A stretch of 15,420 bases of DNA from an uncultured Prevotellaceae bacterium (GCA_946539635.1 CAMNHS010000020.1:1-15420); one strand, 5' to 3'. Positions 1 through 8,917 are shown, counted from the first letter of the stretch. Notes: generated by a model from the sequence alone, not told the origin. Numbers and translations are program-made.

Positions 1-1
1 T

Positions 2-23
2 ATTTTAAAAGGATTTTACAAGG
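2..23. repeat. 11-bp tandem repeat x2 at the window edge
   Basis: ATTTTAAAAGG (2-12) is followed directly by ATTTTACAAGG (13-23), one mismatch in 11. It abuts the 12-bp array to its right and may continue to the left beyond the window. Confidence 0.75.
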
Positions 24-57
24 GAGTTAAAAAGGGAGTTAAAATGGGAGTTAAAGT
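22..57. repeat. 12-bp tandem repeat x3 at the GHL10 gene stop
   Basis: GGGAGTTAAAAA (22-33), GGGAGTTAAAAT (34-45) and GGGAGTTAAAGT (46-57) differ only in the last two bases. The third unit contains the TAA stop of the GHL10 gene and its final Leu codon. As 12 is a multiple of 3, each unit repeats an in-frame TAA on the minus strand, giving three stops in series. No terminator hairpin is visible in these first 50 bases. Confidence 0.9.
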
Positions 58-1523
58 TTCACTTTCTTCTTTACTTTTGCACTCTCATTACTCATTCTGT
101 CAAGGGCCGTTACAACATATACATATTTTGTCTGGCCGTTCTGATAAGGAAGGTTATACCATGTATTATGTGTTACGGCCACGATATGAGAAGGGTCTTC
201 GATGTTGATTGCCTCATTACTGTTGAAACGATATACTACATATTTGTATGCTGCATTAATGATATTCTTTGCTTTTGGTGCTTCCCAGAAGAGAACGTAT
301 CCGTCACTTGTCCAGATAGGTTTTACCTTTCTTACCTTTCCAGGCTTCCCACCTTTCTTGAAAGGCATCAGCGGCTGTAGGGCAGGGTAGCGCCAGTAAA
401 CGTTTCTCAGGTTTGTAGCATATCCGCCAACATTGTCAACGGCAGCCTTGGCATACCATAACACAGTACCGGAAAGGGCTGACGATGGGCCAAGTAATGA
501 TGTGTGGAGCTGACGTTTTGTAGCCTGCTGGCCAAACTTAACTGTTCTTTCGATATCCTCACCAATATAAAGCGGACGGTTAGTACAATTTGCTGTCCAC
601 CAGTTTATGAGAGTCTTGTAATCAGCAGCCTTGTTGCCAATCTCCCAATAGATCTGTGGCACACAATAATCTATCCATCCATTGTTGACCCACAGCATCA
701 CGTCAGCATAAAGGTCGTCATAGTTCTGCAGACCGTTTGTCATAGAACCGTTGGGGTCGTTTCTTTTGTTTCTGTATATTCCGAAAGGAGAAACACCAAA
801 CTTCACCCAAGGCTTTATTGATTCTATAGTGTCATGAAGTTCCTTGATGAACATATTGACATTATTTCTGCGCCAGTCTCCAATATTTGATATGCCATAG
901 TTGTTAGCCCGATAGTCGGCTTCGTCAGCTATTACACTTCCCTGTGCAGGATAAGGGTAGAAATAGTCATCGATATGCAATCCGTCAACATCGTATCTTC
1001 TCAGGATGTCAGCTACCACTTTACATATAAAGGTGCTGTTTTCGCGGCGTGCAGGATTCAGAATGTACAAGCCATCATAAGGGAATATGAGGTCAGGACG
1101 GCGTACAGCAATGTGATTGCTTGCCAACTCAACGGTATTCTTTGTCTTTGCCCTGTAAGGATTTATCCAGGCATGCAGTTCCATCCCACGTTTGTGGCAT
1201 TCGTTAATCATCCAGAACAAAGGGTCCCAATAAGGAGAAGGCGGTGTACCCTGACGACCAGTCAGGAAACGGCTCCAAGGTTCGTAAGATGAAGCATAGA
1301 GGGCATCACACTCTGGACGAACCTGAAAGATAATAGCATTGACACCATCTTTTTGTAGTTCATCGAGTTGATAAAGAAGAGTCCGCTGCATCTTCTCTGT
1401 TCCCATACCAAGAAATTGTCCGTTGACACATTGTATCCATGCCCCACGGAATTCACGTTTTATCTGTGCGCTGACATTAAGAGAGACAAGCGCAAGCAGT
1501 AAGTATATTAATTGTTTTTTCAT
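51..1523 (-). CDS. Secreted GHL10 (DUF187) family glycoside hydrolase with C-terminal Fn3-like domain
   Basis: Protein of 490 residues. Residues 1-19 form a Sec signal peptide (two Lys, a Leu-rich core, then VSA before Gln20), so the product is exported to the periplasm or surface. Residues about 24-375 match the GHL10/DUF187 TIM-barrel family: an early FRGAWIQCV strand, then NAIIFQVRP, HAWINPYRA and the hallmark DVDGLHIDDYFYP, whose acidic pair is the likely catalytic site. Residues about 395-490 look like a fibronectin-III-type beta sandwich (YKYVVYRF, YVYVVTALDRMSNES). The E. coli family member DigH (YddW) cleaves peptidoglycan glycan strands stripped of their peptides. By analogy, and because the gene overlaps the upstream PBP gene by 4 bases (ATGA), I infer a cell-wall trimming role, but a polysaccharide substrate is not excluded. 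Family call is firm; substrate is inferred. Confidence 0.85.
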   Translation of the reverse strand: MKKQLIYLLLALVSLNVSAQIKREFRGAWIQCVNGQFLGMGTEKMQRTLLYQLDELQKDGVNAIIFQVRPECDALYASSYEPWSRFLTGRQGTPPSPYWDPLFWMINECHKRGMELHAWINPYRAKTKNTVELASNHIAVRRPDLIFPYDGLYILNPARRENSTFICKVVADILRRYDVDGLHIDDYFYPYPAQGSVIADEADYRANNYGISNIGDWRRNNVNMFIKELHDTIESIKPWVKFGVSPFGIYRNKRNDPNGSMTNGLQNYDDLYADVMLWVNNGWIDYCVPQIYWEIGNKAADYKTLINWWTANCTNRPLYIGEDIERTVKFGQQATKRQLHTSLLGPSSALSGTVLWYAKAAVDNVGGYATNLRNVYWRYPALQPLMPFKKGGKPGKVRKVKPIWTSDGYVLFWEAPKAKNIINAAYKYVVYRFNSNEAINIEDPSHIVAVTHNTWYNLPYQNGQTKYVYVVTALDRMSNESAKVKKKVKL

Positions 1524-3886
1524 ATATTTTCAAATGTAACTTCTTCTTCATTCAGCACATCTTCAACATCCAAGGTGTCCGCAGATAAAGTATCAGGACG
1601 GGCCTGATGAACATAACTGCAATCATACATATATGATTCCAGCAACGTCGGGTCTTTCACAAAGCGTGCGTGATAATTGCTGAAGCGTTTATCAGCCATT
1701 ACTTTTTCGAGGAAAAGTCCACAGATAGGCAAGGCTGTCCTTGACCCCTGTCCCAAGGCACCGGTACGGAAGTGTATGCAACGATATTCTCCACCTACCC
1801 ATGCTCCGACCACAAGTTTAGGGGAGACACCCATAAACCATGCATCAGAATGGTTGTTAGAAGTACCTGTCTTACCGCCAAAATCTGTGTCGCGATAATT
1901 GCCGACATATCTGTTCAGGGCCATTGAGGTACCGTTATGCTCTGTAAGACCAGCCATCAGCATAGTCTGCATCAGTGCAGCAGCTCTCTCGGAAATACTC
2001 TGACGTTGTTCAGTTGGAGCCGTGTATATCACGTTTCCTTTGCGGTCTTCTATACGAGTTATCAGAATTGGATCTGGATGAGTCTTACCATTTGCAGCTA
2101 TGGTACAGTAAGCATTCGTCAATTCCAACAAGTTTACATCACTTGAACCTAAAGCCAATGAAGGGGTTTCGTCAAGTGGACTTACAATACCCATATTGTG
2201 TGCTGTTTCTGCTATATGGCTGATGCCCACCTCCTGACCAAGGCGAACAGCGACGGAGTTGATACTTTGAGCAAAAGCAGTCTTGAGAGGCATAGAGTCA
2301 TTAGAGAATGTACCATTAGCATTTGTAGGACTCCAGATGACATTCTTCTTTTGAGCCTTATCCCATACCTCCATTGAGAAGAATTCGTCCCTTCGTTTGT
2401 CACAAGGAGTCAATCCCTGTTCCATTGCTTCTGTATAGACAAACAGTTTGAATGTAGACCCTGGCTGACGCATTGCAGTCACTTTGTCATATTTCCATTT
2501 GTCATAATCAATATCACCAACCCATGCTTTCACATGTCCTGTCTGTGGTTCCATAGCAACAAAGGCACAGTGCATATAGCTGACCATCTTTCGGATAGAG
2601 TCTAAGGTATGTGCATAGAAAGCAGAATCCTCAAGGGCCTTTGGATTCTTCTCATATAGTCGTTTGGCGATATCTTCTATGAAATTAGGAATTACCTTTC
2701 CATGTTCATCGCGCCAAGGTTCCATATTCTTCCAGTGGGAATTAAAATTCTTCTGCACCACCTCCATCTGCTTCTTTGCTGCTTCCTCGGCATATTTCTG
2801 CATTCTGGTGTCAAGGGTGGTGTAAATCTTCAGACCATCATTGTATAAATCCAAATCAGAAAGGTCATCTATCTCCTCGCTAAGACTCTTCACATATTTT
2901 GCTATAGCTCCACGGAAATATGGTGCGATACCTGTCTTCTCGCTGTCCAGTACAACAAACTTCAGGCCTAAAGGACGGTTCTTCAATTTGTCATATTCTG
3001 CTGTCGTGAGGTGCCCATGCTCTACCATATTATTCATTACAACATTACGTCTCTGCAAAGCATTCTCAGGATGTGAGATAGGGTTGAATACTGTTGTTCC
3101 CTTCAGCAATCCAACAAGTAATGCCGCTTTGTCTGTGGACAGTTCCTTTGGTGTGCAATCAAAATATGTTTTTGCAGCAGTCTTTATGCCATAGGCATTA
3201 TGTCCGAAGTCAACGGTATTGGCATATTGTCTTAATATCTCTCTCTTTCCATCTTCACGTCCCATTGCTATGGAGAAATATATCTCCAGTTTTGTTGCCG
3301 TAATCCATTCCTTTGTCTTCATTATCAGAATGGCAAGACCAGGTAGACGTCCCAATAAACCTGTGCTATACTGGGTTCTAACTCTGAACATATTTTTGGC
3401 AAGTTGCTGTGTGATAGTCGAAGCACCACGTCCCCCTTTTCCTGTTACAGCATCTTTCACAGCACCAATGATACCGAGAGGGTCAATGCCCCAATGGCTA
3501 TAGTAACGTTCATCTTCAGTATCTATTAGAGCTGTCCAGAAATCAGGTGCTACCTCATCATATTCTACAGGAGTACGATTTTCATTGTAGAACTTTCCTA
3601 TCAGTACGCCGTCAGCGCTATATATCTCTGATGCTACAGATGTCTTATGCTGGCTAATCTCCAACCAACCGGGTGATTTACCAAACAGCCACAATAAATT
3701 CATATCAACAGCACCGAGATACAGGAAGAAGGCTACAATCGCCGTGCAAAACAACATTGTTGCCTTTACATATCTGTTATGATTGACAAAGGTGGTATGA
3801 TACCACTTACAGAACTTTACTGTCTTGTGCCATACTTTCTTCAGAAAGTTCCACAGACTTTTAAATATGGTTATTAATGTTTTCAA
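1520..3886 (-). CDS. mrcA: Bifunctional class A penicillin-binding protein, PBP1A type (transglycosylase and transpeptidase)
   Basis: Protein of 788 residues that polymerises lipid II into glycan strands and cross-links the peptides at the inner membrane. A basic cytoplasmic tail (1-42) leads into one membrane segment (about 43-67). The GT51 domain shows the EDERYYSHWGID motif with catalytic Glu124 and the GRGASTITQQLAKN motif at 153-165. The transpeptidase domain has SxxK at Ser477-Thr-Phe-Lys480, SxN at Ser541-Ile-Asn543 and KTG at Lys672-Thr-Gly674, so both activities look intact. The start used is a TTG at 3886, which leaves a 26-base overlap with miaA. No ATG is available before residue 44, which would cut off the tail and enter the membrane segment, so TTG is preferred but not proven. 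The stop overlaps the next gene by 4 bases. The symbol mrcA is by family analogy; ponA would serve equally. Confidence 0.93.
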   Translation of the reverse strand: MKTLITIFKSLWNFLKKVWHKTVKFCKWYHTTFVNHNRYVKATMLFCTAIVAFFLYLGAVDMNLLWLFGKSPGWLEISQHKTSVASEIYSADGVLIGKFYNENRTPVEYDEVAPDFWTALIDTEDERYYSHWGIDPLGIIGAVKDAVTGKGGRGASTITQQLAKNMFRVRTQYSTGLLGRLPGLAILIMKTKEWITATKLEIYFSIAMGREDGKREILRQYANTVDFGHNAYGIKTAAKTYFDCTPKELSTDKAALLVGLLKGTTVFNPISHPENALQRRNVVMNNMVEHGHLTTAEYDKLKNRPLGLKFVVLDSEKTGIAPYFRGAIAKYVKSLSEEIDDLSDLDLYNDGLKIYTTLDTRMQKYAEEAAKKQMEVVQKNFNSHWKNMEPWRDEHGKVIPNFIEDIAKRLYEKNPKALEDSAFYAHTLDSIRKMVSYMHCAFVAMEPQTGHVKAWVGDIDYDKWKYDKVTAMRQPGSTFKLFVYTEAMEQGLTPCDKRRDEFFSMEVWDKAQKKNVIWSPTNANGTFSNDSMPLKTAFAQSINSVAVRLGQEVGISHIAETAHNMGIVSPLDETPSLALGSSDVNLLELTNAYCTIAANGKTHPDPILITRIEDRKGNVIYTAPTEQRQSISERAAALMQTMLMAGLTEHNGTSMALNRYVGNYRDTDFGGKTGTSNNHSDAWFMGVSPKLVVGAWVGGEYRCIHFRTGALGQGSRTALPICGLFLEKVMADKRFSNYHARFVKDPTLLESYMYDCSYVHQARPDTLSADTLDVEDVLNEEEVTFENI

Positions 3887-4796
3887 TTATGTTATTTGTT
3901 TTTATTGTTTTGTCTGAGAGGTTAAACCAAGTCACCGTTGGGTCCTTCTTATACCATGTCAATTGTTTTCGAGCATATTCTCGAGTGTGACTCTGTATCT
4001 GTCGTATTGCTTCTTCTATAGGAATCTCTCCATCGAAGTGTTTGAACATCTCTTTGTATCCTACGGTATTCAGGGCATTCTCATTTCGGTATGGCAACAT
4101 TTGTCGTGCCTCCTCTATAAGTCCTTTCCCCACCATTAGTAGTACACGTTCATTGATGCGTTCATATAACTCTTCTCTTTCTCGTGTGATACCTATCTTT
4201 ATTATATTTAGTTCTGTTCCATCAGATAGTGTTCTTGTGCTGCCTGGAGCAATACTGTTTTTTCTGAAAGAGGTATATGTCTTTCCTGTCTGATGGCATA
4301 TTTCCAAAGCATGAACCACTCTTCGTGGATTATGTTTGTCAACAATTCGCCAATGTTCCGGATCCATTTCTTTCAACTCTTCCACAAGAGCCTCAAGTCC
4401 TTCTGTAGCCAGACGTTCCTTCATCATTATGCGAATATCATCACGTATGGTGGGGATATCGTCTATACCATTACATACAGCATCAATATACATCATCGAG
4501 CCGCCGCTCATTATGCAGGTGTCATTCTGCTTTGCTTTTGATTCCGTCAGCAGTTTCATCACATCCTGTTCATACAGGGAAGCAGAGTAGTAATCGCCTA
4601 TGTGTCGTGTTCCGACGAAATGATGCCTCACTCTTGCCTGTTGATCTGCAGTTGGTGCTGCTGTTCCTATGGGAATCTCTGCATATATCTGTCGAGAATC
4701 AGCATTTATGATGTCAAGTCCATAGTGCTCTGCTATCTCCAGCGTCAGATCTGTCTTTCCAACTCCTGTAGGACCAGTTATGACGATTAGGTTCAC
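3861..4796 (-). CDS. miaA: tRNA dimethylallyltransferase
   Basis: Protein of 311 residues, the usual MiaA length. It transfers a dimethylallyl group from DMAPP to N6 of A37 in tRNAs that read UNN codons, the first step to ms2i6A. A P-loop GPTGVGKT lies at residues 8-15, followed by the family signatures NADSRQIY (31-38) and SGGSMMY (97-103), the NPRRVVHALEI segment, and a C-terminal region rich in RxYARKQLTW, typical of MiaA. The start is GTG at 4796, overlapping the lpxA stop by 4 bases (GTGA), which suggests translational coupling. Its 3' end overlaps the PBP gene by 26 bases. Position inside an envelope operon is probably a matter of shared growth-rate control rather than a direct functional link. 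Confidence 0.96.
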   Translation of the reverse strand: MNLIVITGPTGVGKTDLTLEIAEHYGLDIINADSRQIYAEIPIGTAAPTADQQARVRHHFVGTRHIGDYYSASLYEQDVMKLLTESKAKQNDTCIMSGGSMMYIDAVCNGIDDIPTIRDDIRIMMKERLATEGLEALVEELKEMDPEHWRIVDKHNPRRVVHALEICHQTGKTYTSFRKNSIAPGSTRTLSDGTELNIIKIGITREREELYERINERVLLMVGKGLIEEARQMLPYRNENALNTVGYKEMFKHFDGEIPIEEAIRQIQSHTREYARKQLTWYKKDPTVTWFNLSDKTIKTNNIIENINNHI

Positions 4797-5563
4797 CTTA
4801 TGATTCCTCTTCCTGCTTTTTCAATGAAATCAAGGACATATTGTATCTCAGGAGTTATCGTCATTGTCTTGCGCACTTCTTCCAATCCTTCCTTGATGAT
4901 ACCTTTTGAATATATGGTGTTATAAGCCTCACGAATAGTAAGGATAGTATCATTGTCAAAACCTCGTCTGCGAAGACCTATCAAATTAAGTCCTGCAAAA
5001 CGTATTGGTTCTTTTCCTGCAATGACATATGGTGGGATATCCTGCGATGTGCGACATCCTCCCTGTACCATTACATATCCACCGATGTGTACGAACTGGT
5101 GTACCAACACCTCCGCTGAGATGATAGCATTATCATCCACTACGACTTCGCCTGCAAACTTTGTAGAGTTGCCGATGATACAGCCATTACCTATCACACA
5201 ATCGTGAGCTATATGCATATTCTCCATCAAGAGGTTGTTACTGCCAACAATTGTTGTACCTTTTGAGAAGGTGCCACGTGAAATGGTTACATTCTCTCTG
5301 ATAGAGTTATTATCTCCGATCTGGCATGTTGTTATCTCACCCTTGAATTTCAAATCCTGTGGCTTGGTAGATAATGATGCCCCAGGCATGATTTCGTTAC
5401 CATTTCCCATGCGGAGACCCTGATTGAGGGTAACACTGTTCTGCAAGACATTATTATCACCAATCACTACGTCTGCATCTATGTAGCAGAAAGGACCGAT
5501 AACATTGTTATCTCCCAGCTTTGCATCAGGATGAACGTATGCTAATGGACTGATTGTATTCAT
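4793..5563 (-). CDS. lpxA: Acyl-[ACP]-UDP-N-acetylglucosamine O-acyltransferase
   Basis: Protein of 256 residues made of left-handed beta-helix hexapeptide repeats, first step of lipid A synthesis: transfer of a 3-hydroxyacyl chain from ACP to the 3-OH of UDP-GlcNAc in the cytoplasm. The catalytic histidine is His120 in the MENMHIAHDCVIGN segment, equivalent to E. coli His125. Other family marks are NSIRENVTISRGT (86-98), the QDIPPYVIAGKEP turn and GLRRRGF in the C-terminal helical part. A 49-base gap, the largest in the array, separates it from lpxC-fabZ and carries a 7-bp tandem repeat. Its stop overlaps the miaA GTG start by 4 bases. The ATG at 5563 gives the expected family N terminus (a hexapeptide coil starting near residue 3). 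Confidence 0.97.
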   Translation of the reverse strand: MNTISPLAYVHPDAKLGDNNVIGPFCYIDADVVIGDNNVLQNSVTLNQGLRMGNGNEIMPGASLSTKPQDLKFKGEITTCQIGDNNSIRENVTISRGTFSKGTTIVGSNNLLMENMHIAHDCVIGNGCIIGNSTKFAGEVVVDDNAIISAEVLVHQFVHIGGYVMVQGGCRTSQDIPPYVIAGKEPIRFAGLNLIGLRRRGFDNDTILTIREAYNTIYSKGIIKEGLEEVRKTMTITPEIQYVLDFIEKAGRGIIR

Positions 5564-5587
5564 TTCTTATTATGTTAAAATTTTACT

Positions 5588-5608
5588 TACCTCTCACCTC
5601 TTACCTCT
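5588..5608. repeat. 7-bp tandem repeat x3 between lpxC-fabZ and lpxA
   Basis: Three head-to-tail 7-base units: TACCTCT, CACCTCT, TACCTCT on the plus strand (AGAGGTA, AGAGGTG, AGAGGTA in the sense of the operon). The array starts 4 bases after the lpxC-fabZ stop. In mRNA it is a purine-rich stretch holding several AGAGGU cores, which resemble Shine-Dalgarno sequence but lie 24 or more bases from the lpxA start, too far to be its normal ribosome site. Confidence 0.85.
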
Positions 5609-5612
5609 ATCT

Positions 5613-6998
5613 TTACTTGTTTCTTACCATCTGTCCGGTAAATGTAGCTTCTGCTACAAGCTGGTCACCAACGAATATCCATCCTTGCATTGATGATATC
5701 CCGTGACGAACAGGTCCCAGCAGTTCTACCTTGAATATCAGGGTATCACCAGGTACAACCTTCTTTCTATATTTTACATTGTCAATTTTCAGGAAGTATG
5801 ATGTCCAACGTTCTGGATCTTCGAGGGTATTGAGTACGAGAATTGCTCCACATTGGCTCATAGCCTCTACCATAAGTACTCCTGGCATAACTGGTTCCTC
5901 TGGGAAGTGTCCTGTAAAGAAAGGTTCGTTGCTGGTAACATTCTTTATACCAACAATCGTTGTACCTGATATACTGATAATCTTATCGACTAACTGCATA
6001 GGATAGCGATGTGGCAACACCTGACGAATTCGATTCACATCAAGGACTGGTTCCTGATTAGGGTCATATATTGGAGCCTGAATCTCGTGCTTATGAATCT
6101 CCTGACGCATCAGGCGTGCAAACTTGTTGTTTACAGTATGACCTGGACGTGTTGCGATGATGCGCCCCTTGAGAGGCTTGCCAATCAGGGCCATATCACC
6201 AATGATGTCAAGAAGTTTATGACGAGTACATTCGTTTTCCCAAGTAAGAGGTTTGTGTTGCAGATATCCCAGCTTTGTTGCATCCATACGGTCATATCCG
6301 AGTTTGTCACAAAGGTTATCGATAACTTCCTGTGGTTGCTCGTTTTCGTATATTACTATTGCATTATCCAAGTCACCACCTTTTATAAGTCCCGCTTGCA
6401 ACAGAGCCATTATTTCCCTTACAAATACAAAGGTGCGAGCAGAAGCTACCTCTGTTGGGAATTGTGACATATCGTCGATGGTGGCAAACTGCGAGTCAAT
6501 AAATTTTGACTTATATGAGCACATTGCCGTAATGGAGAATTCGTCGTCAGGAAGGATAGTAATAACAGAACCGGAATTCTCGTCTCTCACCTCAATCTTC
6601 TTCCTTATGATATAATAATCTTTCGGAGCATTCTGCTGCTGTATTCCTACTTCATTGATTTTATTTACATAAATCATTGCAGAGCCGTCAAGGATAGGGA
6701 ACTCTGGGCCGTTTACCTGTATCAGACAGTTATCTATACCCATAGCATAAAGTGCAGCCATTGCATGCTCTATTGTTGATACGCGAACGTCTCCTTTTGC
6801 TACCACAGTACCACGTTGGGTATCTACCACATTTTCTGCTACAGCATTGATAATAGGCATATCTTCCAGGTCAATGCGTTGTATCTTGTACCCATGGTTC
6901 TCTGGAGCAGGGTTGAAGGTCACTGTAAGATTTATACCAGTGTGAAGTCCCTTACCACATAGTGAGAAAGACCCCTTCAGAGTGTTTTGTTTGTTCAT
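5613..6998 (-). CDS. lpxC-fabZ: Bifunctional UDP-3-O-acyl-GlcNAc deacetylase / 3-hydroxyacyl-ACP dehydratase (LpxC-FabZ fusion)
   Basis: Protein of 461 residues formed from two complete enzymes, a fusion known in Bacteroidota. Residues 1 to about 305 are LpxC, the zinc deacetylase that commits the pathway to lipid A. Zinc ligands are His78 (STIEH), His260 and Asp264 (HKLLD), and the catalytic base region RPGHTVNNK holds His287. Residues about 312-461 are FabZ, which dehydrates 3-hydroxyacyl-ACP in fatty-acid elongation. It shows LPHRYPMQLVD (His330 region) and GHFPEEPVMPGVLMVEA with catalytic His364 and Glu378. The two activities compete for the same 3-hydroxyacyl-ACP pool, so joining them fixes their ratio at one to one. 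It starts 9 bases after the lpxD stop; a 7-bp tandem repeat follows its own stop. Confidence 0.97.
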   Translation of the reverse strand: MNKQNTLKGSFSLCGKGLHTGINLTVTFNPAPENHGYKIQRIDLEDMPIINAVAENVVDTQRGTVVAKGDVRVSTIEHAMAALYAMGIDNCLIQVNGPEFPILDGSAMIYVNKINEVGIQQQNAPKDYYIIRKKIEVRDENSGSVITILPDDEFSITAMCSYKSKFIDSQFATIDDMSQFPTEVASARTFVFVREIMALLQAGLIKGGDLDNAIVIYENEQPQEVIDNLCDKLGYDRMDATKLGYLQHKPLTWENECTRHKLLDIIGDMALIGKPLKGRIIATRPGHTVNNKFARLMRQEIHKHEIQAPIYDPNQEPVLDVNRIRQVLPHRYPMQLVDKIISISGTTIVGIKNVTSNEPFFTGHFPEEPVMPGVLMVEAMSQCGAILVLNTLEDPERWTSYFLKIDNVKYRKKVVPGDTLIFKVELLGPVRHGISSMQGWIFVGDQLVAEATFTGQMVRNK

Positions 6999-7007
6999 TG
7001 TTAGTAT

Positions 7008-8057
7008 TTATTTCTTTAGTTCTGCAAGTTGTGCCTGTAGTTCATTAATGGTCTTCTGCATTTCATTCATCTGTCGATACATATCTGGCAGACGTTTAAA
7101 GATTGCAGAAGAACGGAAATAGTTTGTGAGTGGAATAGGAGGGGTACCAATGAGATTTTCACCATCCTTCAAACTTCCAGGAACACCTGACTGTGCACCC
7201 AAGTGTACATTATTACCAATAGTGATATGGCCTGCTATGCCTACCTGTCCACCAAACATACACCATTTTCCAACCTTTGTACTTCCAGCAATACCTACCT
7301 GTGAAGACATTACGGTATTCTCACCAATGTCAGTATTGTGAGCTATCTGTACTAAGTTGTCGAGTTTTACGCCTTTACGAACATATGTAGAACCCATAGT
7401 AGAACGATCTATACATGTGTTGGCACCAATCTCTACATTATCTTCTATTGTCACGATACCTATCTGTGGTATCTTGTCATATCCATGTTCTGATGGTGCA
7501 AACCCAAATCCGTCAGCACCTACAACACTACCAGCATGCAGGATACAGTTGTTTCCCACTTTGCAGTCATGATATATCACAGCATTTGAGTAAATTTCAG
7601 TGTTGTTGCCAACAGAGGCATTCTGACCTATTGTTACATGAGGATGTAATACACAGCCGTTTCCGATTGTTACATTAGGACCAATAGCTACAAAAGGACC
7701 GATATAGCAGTCTTCACCAATCTTTGCTGTTGGGTCAATAAAGGCGAGGCTATCAATTCCTTTGCGCTTTGGTTTCATAGAGTCATACATCTGTAGCAAC
7801 TTTGCTACTGCCTCGTAAGCACTCTTTACACGTATCAGGGTAGCCTTTACGGGCTTTTCTAGTACCAATGCCTCGTCAACAAGTACTACGCTTGATTTTG
7901 TTTCGTATATATAGTTGATATACTTTGCATTCGAGAGGAATGAGATAGCACCAGGCTTTCCTTCCTCTATCTTTGCAAAAGTATTAATACAGACATCTGG
8001 ATTACCTTCCACACGTCCATGTATCAGTTCTGCTATTTGCTTTGCACTAAATTCCAT
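7008..8057 (-). CDS. lpxD: UDP-3-O-(3-hydroxyacyl)glucosamine N-acyltransferase
   Basis: Protein of 349 residues, third step of lipid A synthesis: N-acylation of the glucosamine left by LpxC, using 3-hydroxyacyl-ACP. Residues 1 to about 100 are the N-terminal uridine-binding domain ([10 protein letters not shown] at 37-46). Residues about 105-310 form a left-handed beta-helix of hexapeptide repeats, with the [12 protein letters not shown] loop (182-193) and the active histidine His240 in [14 protein letters not shown]. Residues about 325-349 are a short helical tail rich in Gln, Glu and Leu that could trimerise as a coiled coil. It lies 20 bases downstream of pyrF and 9 bases upstream of lpxC-fabZ. 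The lpxD, lpxC-fabZ, lpxA order is the usual Bacteroidota lipid A block. Confidence 0.97.
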   Translation of the reverse strand: MEFSAKQIAELIHGRVEGNPDVCINTFAKIEEGKPGAISFLSNAKYINYIYETKSSVVLVDEALVLEKPVKATLIRVKSAYEAVAKLLQMYDSMKPKRKGIDSLAFIDPTAKIGEDCYIGPFVAIGPNVTIGNGCVLHPHVTIGQNASVGNNTEIYSNAVIYHDCKVGNNCILHAGSVVGADGFGFAPSEHGYDKIPQIGIVTIEDNVEIGANTCIDRSTMGSTYVRKGVKLDNLVQIAHNTDIGENTVMSSQVGIAGSTKVGKWCMFGGQVGIAGHITIGNNVHLGAQSGVPGSLKDGENLIGTPPIPLTNYFRSSAIFKRLPDMYRQMNEMQKTINELQAQLAELKK

Positions 8058-8062
8058 TATCT

Positions 8063-8090
8063 TTCAATATTCAATGTTCAACGTTCAATC
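8063..8090. repeat. 7-bp tandem repeat x4 spanning the pyrF stop codon
   Basis: Four adjoining 7-base units on the plus strand: TTCAATA, TTCAATG, TTCAACG, TTCAATC. In the operon sense the unit is nnTTGAA. The last three codons and stop of pyrF (Ile-Glu-Arg-TGA) are written within the first two units. Because 7 is not a multiple of 3, each further unit shifts frame and supplies TTGAA, so a TGA stop arises naturally. The array ends 5 bases before the lpxD start codon. Confidence 0.9.
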
Positions 8091-8908
8091 TTTGCCAACT
8101 CAGCTGCCATCTGTTCCTGTAGCTCTTTTGCTTTCTGAGCCGCAGTATCAGCAAAGAATTCTGTATTGTCAGCATATATGATTCCACGAGAAGAATTGAC
8201 GAGCAGCCCGCAGTCTTTTATCATTCCATATTCGCATACTTCCTGCAGTGAACCACCTTGTGCTCCAACACCAGGAACAAGGAGAAAATGATCAGGAGCA
8301 ACTTTTCTGACGTCTTTAAACATTTCTCCACGTGTAGCTCCGACTACATACATCATATTCTCTGGTGTTCCCCATGCCTGTGACTTGCGGATAACCTTCT
8401 CAAAAAGTCTTTCGCCATTTGCGTCAGCATCCTGTTGGAAGTCAGCAGAACCCTTGTTTGATGTCAGCGCCAAGAGTATTACCCAGCTGTTCTCGTGACC
8501 ATTTAGGAAAGGCGTCACAGAATCTTCTCCCATATATGGTGCTACAGTGAGGGCATCAACTCTATAGTTATCAAAGAAGGTCTTAGCATACATTTTTGAG
8601 GTATTGCCGATGTCACCACGTTTGGCATCTGCTATGATAAACATCTCTGGATATCTCTGCTGTATATACATCACTGTTTTCTCAAAAGCCACATAACCCT
8701 TCTGTCCGTATGCCTCATAGAAGGCAAGGTTTGGTTTATATGCTACTGTGTATGGAGCTGTATAGTCAATTATCTTTCTGTTGAAAGAAAATATAGGATC
8801 TTCGTCGTCCTGCAAGTACTCTGGTATCTTGTCTAAATCTACGTCAAGTCCTACACATAGGAAAGACTTCTTCTTGAAAATCTGTTCTATCAATTGTTGT
8901 CTTGTCAT
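8078..8908 (-). CDS. pyrF: Orotidine 5'-phosphate decarboxylase, type 2
   Basis: Protein of 276 residues, longer than the roughly 240 of the E. coli type and typical of the type 2 family. It converts OMP to UMP, the last step of de novo pyrimidine synthesis. The catalytic Asp-Lys-Asp array is in [11 protein letters not shown] (Asp94, Lys96, Asp99), preceded by [14 protein letters not shown] (16-29) and [12 protein letters not shown] (57-68). The phosphate-binding end shows [11 protein letters not shown] and the late NSSRGIIYA segment. The start ATG lies 9 bases after orf50. Its 3' end merges into a 7-bp tandem repeat shared with the gap before lpxD. Confidence 0.97.
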   Translation of the reverse strand: MTRQQLIEQIFKKKSFLCVGLDVDLDKIPEYLQDDEDPIFSFNRKIIDYTAPYTVAYKPNLAFYEAYGQKGYVAFEKTVMYIQQRYPEMFIIADAKRGDIGNTSKMYAKTFFDNYRVDALTVAPYMGEDSVTPFLNGHENSWVILLALTSNKGSADFQQDADANGERLFEKVIRKSQAWGTPENMMYVVGATRGEMFKDVRKVAPDHFLLVPGVGAQGGSLQEVCEYGMIKDCGLLVNSSRGIIYADNTEFFADTAAQKAKELQEQMAAELAKIER

Positions 8909-8917
8909 AATGTTATC

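Noticed and set aside
6009..6467. 152-codon plus-strand frame opposite lpxC-fabZ
   Set aside because: The minus strand encodes an unmistakable LpxC-FabZ with all metal ligands. The plus-strand product is Cys- and Phe-rich with no family resemblance.
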